Shown here piece by piece: positions 36,981 through 50,322 of a DNA stretch of 64,000 nt. The translations under genes and the position numbers were made by a program. Under the pieces are notes generated by a model. That model was not told the DNA's origin and did not search any database. It worked only from the letters and a program-made list of their open reading frames with translations. Source of the DNA: Hemileia vastatrix (lineage: Eukaryota > Basidiomycota > Pucciniomycetes > Pucciniales > Zaghouaniaceae); NCBI GenBank assembly GCA_030280995.1, contig JASXTE010000140.1, positions 1 through 64,000 of the forward strand, in the 5' to 3' direction. Position 1 is the first letter of the stretch; each line of letters starts with the position of its first letter.

Positions 36981-37073
36981 ATGTCAAGTTACACCGACGA
37001 TGAACTTGCTGTCATCATTTGGTCCTGCAGCAGCGGCAGCCGCTGTCACAGTGTCCACAACTCCTGTCCTTAG
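36981..37073 (+). promoter_or_regulatory. Upstream ORF overlapping the spineless start codon
   Basis: An ATG at 36981 opens a 30-codon frame that passes through the spineless ATG (37000) in a different frame and ends at TAG 37071-37073. The uATG has T at -3 and T at +4 (weak context). The spineless ATG has A at -3. If both are in the mRNA, leaky scanning would be needed. Confidence 0.45.
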
Positions 37074-39381
37074 TGACTCACCGTCGACTTGTACTTCATT
37101 ATCATCATCTACTTCACATCATATAAACTCTTCATCTGTTGGTGCTGTTAACGGTTACACTAATTTATCAGGTCATCCACCATCATCAAGTCATACTACA
37201 CTACAACCAACAAGTCATTCATTCAACGGTCATCAATTTCATCCTATTCATCATCATCATCCTCATCACCATCATCATCATCATCATCATCATACACCTA
37301 CAGGACACAACAGTTACAATTCTAGTACACAAAATCATCATTTAAATAATTATCTCAACTGTAGTGGCAATAATCTTACTGCTACTTCAGGTCACACACC
37401 TCTTACTGAGTACGGAATTATGAACAATCTAAGTATACCGATGTATGCGACGAAAAGACGTCGACGAAATTCTAAGTGGTAAGTAAACAGAGACACAGAG
37501 ATGTACAAAATATTTCAAGTATACTCAAAGTATACGATTAACTAGTATCGACTAGTATCGTTCTGTACTGACTGCTGACTGATCAGTGATCAACTAAGCA
37601 AATTGAATTGCAACTGGACAATCAACCTTCATCACGCACTGGGATTATCATGTGGCATGTCCTTGCGTGTTTTCATCCTTTTGTCCATCTTTCAATTTCT
37701 CATATTATTTCTTGTTCTTTTCTCTTTTCTCTTGTTCTCTTATCTCTTCTTTTTTTCTATTTCTTTTCTCCTCTTGTTCATATTCTTCATATGTTCTTCT
37801 TGCTCGGATGAACACACGACGAACCTTGTAACATTCAACTACAATGACAACTGTAACAATGACAACGACGACAACGTCAACGTCAACGACAACGACCGTC
37901 AATGGACACCAACCACCGACCAACCGATGATCCACTTAATCCCATTGACCTGTTCTTTTTGTCCTCGTCTTACTCAACCAAATGATTACTTTTTCTCCTT
38001 CTTCTTCTTCTTCTTATTCGTCGGCTCAATCAACTTATCCATCTGTTATATTATCTGCTTTACTCGCACACACAATGACCAATGATGATATTTGCGAAAT
38101 TGTACTATTGTTTGTATAAGTAGTAATCGTGTTCAATCTAAGGAAGGTCAGACCAAGTCCAATCCATCCAAGAGACATCGAGAACGATTGAATCAAGAAC
38201 TCGACAACCTCGCAACTCTCCTGCCCTATGATCAGTCTGTCCTGTCAAAGTTGGACAAATTGTCCATTTTGCGTCTTTCTGTGTCATACTTAAGAACCAA
38301 GAGCTACTTTCAAGGTAAGTACCAGAAAAAATATAATTCTTCCATGTTTAAATAGGTTCATTCGAAAGATAGGGACTATTTTTCCCCTGTCTCATTGGTC
38401 TCTTGTACAAAGTACAATTGAAAGTATCTTCTTTCCAAGTACAATTTACCAATTGTATCTTCCTTATATCTTGTATTCTTTGTCTGAGGTCCTTTAACCC
38501 ACCCAAGTGGATACATTTGTCACTGTGGCACTTTTGTCATGTGATCTGAATACACATTAAGACATATTAACTATGCAAAATGGTAGACAATTGTTTGTCA
38601 TTGAATAGTTGTTTTCTTTTGACAGGAAAGAGACAGGTACAAATGAACAAAAAAGATACAACAACAATATATACATGTATGAAAGTATAAAAGTATGAAA
38701 GTATGAAAGTATGAAATGATGAAATGCTAAAGTATGAATGAACATGTGAATGACGGGTACAGATGTCCTTTTGATTATCCCCAGTGTATGTTCATCATAG
38801 CGCATCCTTGACATTACAAGTGAATATTTGAATGTTGTAAAAATGTCAAACATCAAATGAGAAATAAAGTACAGGGAGAAAAACAAAATGAGAAAGGGTT
38901 AATGAAGATTTTTTCCAGGTAAATCTTGTACTTAGTTAATGATGTTAGTTGTTATCGTTGTCGTTGTCGTTGTTGTTGTTGTCAAGTTGAGTTTAGTTGT
39001 AAGTTTTGAATTTTTGTTGAGTCTTTACAAGTCGTCAGTCATCGTCAGTTCTTGCCATTTGCCCCTGTCTTTAGGAACGCATGAATAGATGCTACCTACA
39101 TCTTACCTGTAATTGAACTGCTTGGATGAAACGAGCTGACACTGTCGTTTAAATGTCATAAATTCTTGTCATTTTCATCATAACCATGAGAAGGTAATAA
39201 GTCATTTCCTCTTTTTCTTTAAAAGTTCACTTGTCATTCACAAGTTAAAACAGGTACACAGGTTACAGATTGAGAGAAAGACAGTGTGTTGTTAAATGAA
39301 CAAGGTACACCTAATGATGATTTCGTTGGTCGAGTATGAAAGTAAATTTTTTTTTCCTTTTCCTTTCTTTCTTCAAGTTCA

Positions 39382-39416
<35 letters not shown>

Positions 39417-42400
39417 TTCTTCTCTTTGCCATTTTCAACCATTGACAAGTTACAAGTGTTGTAAGTGGCAAAGATTACTTTTTGCCATCCAACAAACATA
39501 CACACCTGTGTTACTTTGACCTAGAGCATTTGGTTTTTTTTTTTTTTTCATCAAAAGAGGTGATGCAGATGTTTTTCCTGTTTATTTTATTCTTTCCTTT
39601 AGTCGTATAAGTTTTTCACTTTACCTCGCTTCAGTGAAAAAACACTTTTTTCTACTGTGTGTAGTTTAATTTGACTTTTTTTTTACTTTTACTACCTTTA
39701 CTACCTTTTGGATGATACGAGTGTAACCCATTCTTTACGACGGCCAGTAGCTTTGAATAGTAGTAAATGTGAAGAGTGAAATTTTCTTCTACTCAACCAA
39801 GTGAAAGACACTGAACAGGCAATAGTTGAGCTTGAAGAACTGGTCATGTTGAATGTTGTGTATCCTGTCTACCAGTTTGTCACTGTTGCTACTTGTCTTC
39901 TTCTTTTCTCTTTTAACTTTTCTTCACAAATATGTTACCTTGTTCACTTGACTCCTTCTTGGAAATCTGTTACATTTCACTTTACCCTTAGTACTTTCTA
40001 CTACAACAACTGCTTTTCCTTCTCTTTACTAATTATTGCTGCTTACATCGCTGGTACAGTGAATCACACCACTTGAAAAGGAACCTCAGTGCTAAGTGAA
40101 CAATCATTAGGTTACACTCGTTCTTTTGTGCGTCGACAATTTCCTGTGTGTCCGTAGTACTTTTCTCTCTCTCTCTTTCACTCTGTCAAATGCCAGGTCA
40201 GAGGTGAAGATGAAAGAAGAAGAAGAAAGGAAAGGAAAAAAATCATGGGTGAGTCTGAGCACAGTGAAAATCATTCTTTCTCTTCTTTTTGTCACTTGTG
40301 TTTCTCAGAGTGCAACTTGCTGATGACTCTTTTGCCACTGCATATGAGCATACAGTTCAATTTGTGTAAAGTGTATGTATGTGATTACAGGGGCAAAGTT
40401 GTGAGGCCAAAGGAGAGAAAAAAGGAAAAGAGAAAATGAGAAAAAAAGGTAAAAAGTGAGAAAGCAACAGGAAAGAACAAGAGACTTGAGAGTCCATCAA
40501 AGAATCATTTGTCCTCTTGTAACAAGGAGCTAAAGGAGCTAGAGAACATGTGTCTCAATCGTTAAATGTTTTCTCCTTCTCACTCAACGTGTGATTGACT
40601 CAAATTGCAGAGCACAACTCAACAATTGACAAAACAGCCTAACAAGGCCCAGGTTAAATTGTACGCCAGTTGGTCTCTTTTTATATTTGTCTCCTTTCTA
40701 ATTCGTTCTTTTTTGTCCTTTTTTTTCCTTTTACTTTTTCCTTTTACTTTTACTTTCCTGTGCCTCTGGTAACATTTTTTTTCTCCCTCTTTTATTCTCA
40801 TTTTTTCGTTCTCTCTCTCTCTCTCATGTTCATTGTTGTTATAGTTGTTTGTTGTGACATTTGTCATCTCATTTTCCTCATTCTGTACCTCCTTTCACAG
40901 TTCCTGGTGACAGCAATTTAATTCCAGGTGAAGTGGACACAAGTCTTTTCTCTTTCTTTCTATCTTTATCCGTGTATATATGTGTTTATATGTGTCCGTG
41001 TGTCCGTCTTTGCATCCTGGTCAGTTGCAAAGTACTACTTGCATCCTTCTTTTACTTATTTTTCACAATTTTTCAGTTGTTTCGTTTTTTTTCACTTTTT
41101 TTCACTTCTTTTCGCTCTTTCATTTGAAGACAGTCAAATTACCTGTTGTGTCCATGAAGATCATTCAATAAGTCATTAGGCAAATGATCTGTCTCATTCT
41201 CTCCCTCTCTTTTTCTCTTTCTTTCTTTCTGTGCCTCCGTGTGAATTACAAATGACCATTAAGGTGTTCATGGATAAGTGTTGGTCTGAATGTTCATTGA
41301 GTTAACTTGACTGGCGATGCCGATCATCATTCGGCCAACAGCGGTGTTCATGTTCATTTGCCCTTTCATTTGGTCGACTTACAGTCGACGAGGGCGGCTT
41401 CAGTTCTTCATTGACAAGAGTTGTTGGAAAAAAGTCACACAGTCACACCATTCAGTCAGTCAGTTAGTCAGTTAGTCAGTCATGAAGTCGGTATACGTTA
41501 GTCAGTACAATCAGCCCACACGGATAGACCTTTTCCGATGTCTGTCTTGGTCTATCATGGTCTATCATGGTCTACGAAGGTCTAAGATGGTTGATGGGCG
41601 ATTCGTCGACTTGGTTAAAATGCTGCCAAGAAGATGACTCAATAGAGTCAATCAATTTGCTCGGGTTTATTTATTTATTTGTCGTTGTTCTCTCTTTCTA
41701 TCTTATTCTCTTTTTCTCTTATTCTCTCTCTCTCTCTCTCTCTCTTTCCTCTTCAATGGTGTAATGAGTCTCTGCGTCAGTGTCAAAAGGCCTGTTACCC
41801 TGTTACCTCGCCTCAGGCTCTCCTGCTGGGCTGACTGTGGCTGGCAGTTCATAATATTTTCACCGACTGATCTGTCAGATTGACTGGTCCATCACTGCAT
41901 TATCGTCGAGTCATCGGAGTATGAAAAAATATTTTGGGCCTCTTCATTTTTCTCTCTTTTTTTCTCTCTCTCTTGTGCCGGTTACTGTGTGTTGCCTTGT
42001 GCTTGTGTTGGCTCGGGCCAATCTGGTCAGATCTAACTTGAGGTCCAGTCTCACGGTGACAGGGATGGCCTGGTGACCAGAGTCACATTCACAGGCAGTA
42101 GAAAAGAATATATTTTTTCTTTTTTTTCTTTTTTCCTTATTTTAACCACACTGACTACTGTGTGTGTGTGTGTGTTGGTTGTTGCTTGTTGGTAGTTGGT
42201 AGTTGGTTGTTGGTTATGTTGCCTGTTGGCTTTTGTCTCAGGATAAATGAGATGCCAGGAGAGAAAAGAAGAAAAGAAGAAGCAGAAGGCAAGGAAAGTA
42301 GAGAGAGAAGAAAAGAGAAGAGAATAAAAGAGAAAGAAAGAAAGAGAAAAAGAGACACTCATTACCTGGCCAAGTGTAACCCAGACCAGGCCAAGCGGGT

Positions 42401-44351
42401 TATCTGGACTCTGGTCTCTTCCAAATGAGTTCGATGCATCACCCGTTTTGACGTGTGTCTCTTCCCACTCGCCCTGCACTTGATCAGCCTTTGCTTTCTT
42501 TTTTTCTCCTTTTCTCAATGGAGATTCGGCAAAAAAACATTCTCTCTCACTCACCCTCTCTTTTTTTCCTTCTCTCTTACTGTCTGTCTGTCTTCTTCCT
42601 CTTTTTGTCTGACACAGAGATGAAAAAAAAGTGAGTTCTTTCTTGGTCCTTTTTGTGCCTGTCTGCCCGTCTACATTGTACCTGGGTACATCGTAACTCG
42701 TACTTTTTTTTGTGCGTGGGTACAAATTAAGCAGATTGTCTCGGCCGAGGAAGGTAAAAAAAAGATGTGTGTATTTGCTGAGGGAGAGAGGAAGAGAGGA
42801 AGAGAGAGAAAGAGAGAGAGGTGAGATGAGGTGAGAGCAGGTAACCAGCCCGCCCCGTACTCGAATTTGACTTTAATGAACCACCTGCCCGGTGATGCAG
42901 GTGATGGCCAACTTGTGACTCTATATCATAATTGCCAGTGTGACTCATGGCAGGCGCAATGGTGAACATGGTGAAAGACGACTACATAGAGAGAGAGTGA
43001 GAGAGAGAGAAGAGAAAAAAAGACTAACTGACTGAGTCACCTGCTCCTCCCACTCACACTCTAGAACTGGTGCAATTCGTTGGCAGAGAAAATCGAACAA
43101 ATCGACTTTAACCGACATCAGTAGCTCGATGTTTCCTTGACTTGATGTTAAAAGAAAGAGAGAAAAAAATAAGGTGAAAGATGCAAACACATCTGCCGCT
43201 TCTTGCGGGTTTCTTGCCCTTCCTTTTTCTACCATTTTCTACCTTTTTGCTTCTTTTTACCTTTAATTGCCTCGCTAAGGCTACTAATGAGCAGTTTATT
43301 ATGGTCACATCTTCAAAGGTTTGCCGCCGGCTTTTTCCTTTTCTCTTGTTGGCTGTTTTCTCTTTATTCTCTCTATTCTCTCTCTATTCTCTTTTAGCTC
43401 TTCTTTCGTTGCTTCCTCGATCACAGCGAGTCAGTCATGAGGCTCTTTCAGGTCTTTCAGTTGTTCCCTTGCTCACTTGCTCGAACCCAGGTAGGCACAA
43501 GTTACACAGATCTTGCCGGACTCAGTGAGAAGTCAGTCAAGTCAGGGGCGTGGGTCATTCATACCTGACATCCTGAGTGTGTAAATGATGACTCCTCTGT
43601 CAGGACTCATTAATCCACTTTACCTCAAATGTCCTCTTCATCCTCTTCTCATTCTCTTTTTTTTCTTCTCTTCTTCCCTCTCTTTCCTTTAGTCTTCTTC
43701 ATCCTCCTCACTTGAGTCCTCCTCATCATCCTTCTCATTCTCTTCTCTTCATCAGTTTGATTCTCACTATTAACTTTCCAATCAATCAGTCGCTTTCTGA
43801 TCATTCAATTGCAAATTTTCTGTCATTTTCACTTGCCACTGTGTGTCTGTACTCACAAATTACCTTTGCAATTCAATATAAATTTACAATTTATAATGTT
43901 TAAATGTTTTACTTGTTACTTTTTTTTCCTTATTTTTTCTTTTACCTTTTTTTTGACTTTTCAATCTACTCTTAAATAAGGTATATATATTTTTATCTCT
44001 TACTTCACAACCATTCAATTTAACCGTATGTCAATGTGTTAAAATGAATTGAATTTTTCTTTATTAATTGGTTCTTCAAATGGTGCTATCGGAACCTTTT
44101 AACCTCATCAGTGAATCAGTGATTATATTAACTTTGCTCAGGTAAAGAAGAAGAAGAGGAAGAGAAAATACAGTAAAAGAAAGAAAGGTAAAAAAGCTTA
44201 CAACATCGATGACTTGGGCGGCCTTGCTAATGATCACCATGTGACATTGAAACCATTTGAACATTAAGTGAACAATTCAACAGAACCTTTATTACCTAAC
44301 ATTAATTTATAGGAAAAACACATTTGACATTCTGCCATTCTGCCATTCGCC

Positions 44352-44382
<31 letters not shown>

Positions 44383-47300
44383 AACCATTTTTTCCTACTT
44401 GCCATTAGTTGTTGCTACTCAAGTCGATTACAGTTGACACTTGTATGTCACTGTACTGAGTTCTTTTTGACTTTCCTTTTTTCTCTTACTCATTCAATTG
44501 AACTGGTAAAGTCAAGTCAAGTCAAGTCAAGTCAATGAATCAAATGGTTAATTGTTACCAAAGTTGCTTGTGTGAATAATGTTACGAATTATTATTATAT
44601 TTTTTCATTAATGAGTAGAACACAGTTGAGGTCACAAGTCACAAAGTACATGGTAAGTGAGGTAGTATTTAGATGGTCATTCATTTATTTTTGTTCTGCT
44701 ATACCTTGTTTGTTCTGTCAAGTGGGCGGTTCATAGTCTCTTGTTCTCTTTGGCTGACTTTTATTCTGTGTTCTGTATTTTGTGTTTCGGGTGGCAACGA
44801 CAGACAAAAGGAGACTCAAAGCATTCACAGCATTGAGAATAGAGAGAGAAAGAGAGAAGAATAAAAGGAGAGAACAAGCACAGGGAAACAAGTATACAGG
44901 GCAAAGAGCAAAGAAGCAAAAAAAATGAGGAAGAGTGAACTGAGAAAGAACCTCAGTGTAAAAATGCACCCATTTGACTCAGGATACGTGCATTTGGTCG
45001 ACGGAAGGAAACGAGGAGCTTGCAAAATCGGCTCTTTGTGAGTCACAATTCGATCGATCGAATTCACTCTCAGCCCCTCCTGCGACCTGGGAGCACCTGA
45101 GTAGTCAATGGTGTTCTGTAAAGGTTCTGCTTTTGCAAGTCTTTTCTTCCAAGCTGTTTCTTCTTTTTCTTTCTACCGATTGTAGATTAATCGATCGAAG
45201 GCTGAAGGTGAACAGTTCACCTCTCCAGATGTTCTGTCCACTGAGCTACAAATCAGGTAAAGTATCAGCTACACAAAGTGTCCTGAGTCGTCAGTCTGAC
45301 GAGTGAGTGTAGGTTAAGCAAAGGATAGAGGTAGATAGAGATAGAGGAAGAGAGAGAGAGGGAGAAGGATAAGGTAAAAGAAAAAGAAGAAGAGGAAGAT
45401 GAGAAAGGATGTCCAAATGGTAAAATAGTGGAATATTGTGAGAGGCGAATTGGCCGGTGGATCTCTTCATCTCTCCTGTCATTGGCCTCCTCCTCCTCAG
45501 GTTAATGATGCACATGCTGCTGCTCTTTAATTTGCCACATTCTGTGTGTATCTCAGTGTACTTACAGTTATCCTGTTATACTGTTCTCCTGTTCTTTTTT
45601 CTTCTTTTCTCTTCTATTCTCTTATTCTGTTGTCTCCGTCTACTAAGTGTACACACATCACTTTGATGGAGAGCTCAACCAGAGGAAATGTCACACGGCA
45701 AAAAGGACACGAGCAGTATAATGATCGATCCGATGCAATTGAGTGAACTCAGAGTAAACCTTAGCCAAGTATAAAGGAGAGAGAAAGAGAGAAAGAGATA
45801 GAAAGAAACAGTCACTCAGGCAAATAGACACAACTGCACAACTGCACAAACTGAGATGTGAAATGAAGCAGAGTAAAACGAGCAAAACGAGAAAAAGAGG
45901 CAAACACAATGAGGAGAAAAAGGCAGGTAGACACAGACAGACATTCGATGAATAAATGATCCAACTTTGGATTTCAGGCAGCAATCAGTACTGCCTCACC
46001 TCAATTGCCAGGGTCTCATTACGCTTTACTCTCTTTTTCTCTTTGCCTCTTTTCTCTTCTTCTTGTTTCTTTCTCAGCCTTTTTTTTGGAAATTTCGTTC
46101 GCCATTCTCAATTTGTCCGTCTCTATGTTTCTCCGTTTCTCCCACTCTGGTCACCCACCCATCCTAGAACTGTTCTTGTTAACGGTGCTTGTTTGCAATT
46201 TTCCTTTGTCTTTGCTTCCTGCCTGTGCCTCTGTTTTGTATTTAGTGTGTTGGTGTTCCTTTTTTTTTCTCTGTGTCTCTCTTTCTCTTTCCTTTTACCT
46301 ATTCTCACTTATTCTAACTATACGGTGTGCCTTTTTTTTCTCTTTCTCTCCTTGCACCGGAAGCAGAACAAAGATCACCTGACATAATAAATGTTCACTG
46401 CAATGTCGATGATGCCATTAGAACTTTTGTGTTTCGGTTGATTGTCAGTTGATATTGAGTTGAATTGCTGCCAACCTTGACTAAAGTTAGCAAGGCGAAT
46501 GACCGTGACTAAGCAACAACAATAATAACCCAACAGGCAACCTGGTCAGTGGTGATAAATCACCTCTTGACCATGGGTAAATTGAAGTAAGTTAAGTAGA
46601 TTGGTCGGTTAGGTTAGTTGGTCAGTAAATGACTAGGACACCTGTGACTCATGATACATTTGCCCTGCTGTTGCAATTGCAAGTACAAAAACTAGCAAGA
46701 CTTGGTGTATAGTGTATGTATGTGTACAGTGTAAGTGTGTGTTAGTGTCATGATAATGAGTTGAATGGGCCTTTAATTGCACTTTGGACCAGTCAGACAA
46801 AATGAAGGCGACTGTAGTGTAATTTTTTTTCGCTTCCTCTCTCCTTGATAAGAAAGTGCATCCTGCTTTGGTGGGAAAGACAGACACACAGTCAGTCAAG
46901 GTAGGTGAAAAGGCAGCAACAAACAAAAAAGAGAGAACATATATAAAGGTAAAAAGACTGCAGAGTAGGCAAAAAGCAGCCTTCATATTAGTGGTTTCAG
47001 TGTGTCTGTGTGTCTATTATTGTTGTACTGTGTCTATTGGACAGACTTGACTCTTCTCCCTTCGACCAATTGTCCTATTGTGCTATTGTACAGTTGTAGG
47101 ACTCAGGGAGGTGGTGTTTGCTTTGTTGGTGGTTCCCTTGGAAGTGCACTTGCATGCTTTTTCTCTTTCTGCTTTTCTCCTTGTCTCCCATTTTTACCAT
47201 TTTTACCATTTTTACCTTTGTCTCTCTGCCCTTTTGCTCTTTTGTCCATGTCACTCGATGACCTTTTGTTCAGCCCTTGTTAGCGACACTCATTCAATGT

Positions 47301-49726
47301 GTTCATACTTTCATTCTGTCTATACCTTCATCTGTTCATCTGTATTCTACTAGCTTATGTGTGTATGTGTGTGTATTATAGAGTATACCTCGTGGTCGAC
47401 AAGAAGAAAAGCAATTGAAAGTGAGGCCGGGTCATAGTCTGTTGTTCTCTTTCTCATCCTAATAATAAGTATGATCGATGAGGATGGAAGAAGTGTTACC
47501 TTCTCTTTTGTGTTTCCTTTGTACTTTTATTTTTTTTCTATTACTTGTCTCTGTGTGTGCAGGTAGTTCATCTTCATCACAAGGTCTCTTACACTCTCTT
47601 ATACTTTTTTTTACACTTTGTTATACTCTCTTTCTCTCTTTCTCTCTCTGACAATCTTACACTCAGTTACATCCTAAAAAACATTGTACACCAACATCAT
47701 TCGAACGCCCAAGGACTTGGTAATCTTTTACACTCTCTGTCTGTGTGAATGTTATTTTGTTTCTTCTTCTCCTTCTTCTTTGTTACTTGCCAATTCAATT
47801 TTCACACCAGTAGCTAATACACTGGTTAAAATTAAAAAACATGACGACCTTGTTGTCTTGCATTTCATCTCATTTCATCTTATTTCATCTTCAACTTTGC
47901 GGTCAACAGTCAAATCAGTTGACAGCAGTACAGGTGAAGATAGTTAATTTCAATTTCTTTTCTTCTTAGTATCATCATGTATATTTCTTTCTATTTCTTA
48001 CTGGTGTAACTATTTTTTTCAATTTATATTTTGTCTTTTCAATTTGAAATGTTTTCTCTTCTCACTTTCAGCTGTCCTAGGCAAGGAACGGGACAGGATA
48101 CCATGTACAATAAGCAGTGAAATAGAAGGAGATCTCATTCTTCAGGTAAGAATCTAAAGATGTGTAAAAGCTAAGAAGACTTTAAAACTTAAGACAACTG
48201 CTGTTAAGAAGAATAAGAAGACTTAAAAGACTAAAAAGTCACTTTTGGCCCACCTGCTCAACCTTCAACGTTGCAAGAGCAGTGGACTCGATCCATCAGT
48301 CGAATAAAAGACAACACACTGAATTCACACACTAACTTGAGGTCGATGAAAGTGAATTAATCTTCTTTACTTGTCTTCCTTCACTTTTTTTCTCTCTTAC
48401 TCAGGCTCTGAGTGGATTCTTACTCATCCTTACCTGTGATGGAGAAGTCTTTTACACATCGCACACAGTGGAAACATACCTTGGGTTTCACCAGGTAAGC
48501 GGCAATCTTTTTACCTTCTTTTTACCTTCTTTTTACCTTCTTTTACCTTCTTATTCATCATCATTTTTCTACCTGGTGGCCAAGTGCACCCACTCTTGCT
48601 GCTTGTAACCAAGAGCAAGCAAGTAAAAAGAAAAAAAGAAGAAAACAGCAGCAGCAGGAAGAGGCAAAGGCATACATAGAGGGAGAGGAAGAGAGAGAAA
48701 GAGCAAAGAGGAAAAAACGGAGAAAAAAAAGAGAAGCCATTGACGAGTGGTCCTTTCGTGACCTGAGTTCATTTGAACACAGGCGATTTGTTGCCTGCTC
48801 AGTTGGCAGAAAACTGAGAGACTGAACATCCTTTCCTAAGTGTTCTGGTCCTTACTTTATCCTTGTTTCTTCTTTCTTCTTATTCTTCTTCTTATTCTTT
48901 CCCATTGACCTTCATCGTTGTCCAGTCTGACATTTGTCACCAAAGTGTGTACGAATTAGTACATTCTGAAGATCGGGAAGAATTGCAAAGGCATCTTATG
49001 TGGAATTCACATTTACCAACTGATCGAGCAAATATCAGTGTTCAAGAAGGACTTTCACCAGAAAATTGGCCTTTTTTAGAACGAAATTTCACCGTCCGTT
49101 TTCGTTGTCTACTTGATAATACATCTGGTTTTCTTCGATTAGATATTCGAGGTCGAGTTAAAGTTTTACATGGACAAAATCATAAATCGGAAGATCCACC
49201 TTTAGCCTTATTTGCCGTATGTACGCCATTTGGTCCACCATCGCTCATGGAAACTCCAAATAAGGATTCAACCTTTAAGTCCAAACATAAGCTTGATTTT
49301 TCATTTTTATCTATGGACAGTCGAGGACGACAGTTACTTGCTTACTCAGATTCAGATATTATCAATAGAAGTGGCTACGACCTAGTCCATTACGATGACC
49401 TCGCATACGTCGCTTCAGCCCACCAGGAGCGTAAGTTACTCGTTCATTCATTCATTCATTCATTGACTCGTCAGTTAGTTGACCACCAGTCAGTTTTTCA
49501 CTTGAGAAGTATACAGCACACATACACATAGTATGTATATACATAGTAACATAAAGAGAAAAGAGAATAGAGAGAAACAATGAAAATAACCACTCGAGCG
49601 AAAGAGGGCCAAAAAAAGTGCAAGAGAAGAGAAGGTTTGCACCGAAAAGTTTTAGGGGAGATAAATCAAGTCAATTCACCTGGTCACGTTTATGCACATG
49701 TGAATAATCGTCAGCGAACTGTATTG

Positions 49727-49758
<32 letters not shown>

Positions 49759-50291
49759 TTTTCCCTGTACCCACTTTTATTATTCTAGTCCTCAAGACTG
49801 GTGCATCTGGACTCATTGCTTATCGATTGCTCGTAAAAGACAATAACAAATGGCAATGGTTACAATCGTCAGCTCGATTAGTGTATAAAAATTCTAAACC
49901 TGACTTTATATTGTGTTCACATCGACCTCTTATGGAAGAAGAAGGACGAGATTTATTAGGTAAAAGAACTATGGACTTTAAGGTAACCTATTTAGATGGT
50001 GGATTAGGTGCCATGACAGAAAGATCTTCCTCTAGTGCATCTCTTATGTCTGATTCTGAATTTGTTATGAGATGTCAACGAAATCGACGGTACAAAGGAT
50101 CAAAAGATGGTTCAGCTGGTCCTGGTTCTGCATCTGCTTCACCTGGATCTAATTGTTCTAGTAGCCATAAAAGTTCACAACATATGGCAGATGTAACTTT
50201 GTTAAACGGATCAACAGTTAATAATACGAATAATAATAATAATAATAGCGCCAATGGCGTATTAGTCAATAATAACAATAGCAACAATAGT

Positions 50292-50322
<31 letters not shown>

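Larger units (their letters stand above)
17740..36999. other. About 19 kb gene-free region upstream of spineless
   Basis: The first 400 bases are the upstream flank of array gene C. The remainder has no recognisable protein-coding exon on either strand. Many open frames exist, but they translate polypurine/polypyrimidine tracts (Lys/Glu/Arg or Ser/Phe/Leu runs). Notable simple repeats are listed separately. The sequence CAGGTA and its complement recur often. Upstream noncoding exons of spineless could lie here, but I cannot place them. The most likely role is cis-regulatory DNA for spineless. Confidence 0.55.

Noticed and set aside
41451..41485. Repeated 'cagt(c/t)agt' units resembling a repeat array
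   Set aside because: A short degenerate tetranucleotide repeat in an intron; there are no spacers, so it is not CRISPR-like.
42051..42725. A 224-codon minus-strand frame in spineless intron 2
   Set aside because: Low-complexity Lys/Arg/Glu/Ser sequence with no recognisable motif, inside an intron of the opposite strand.
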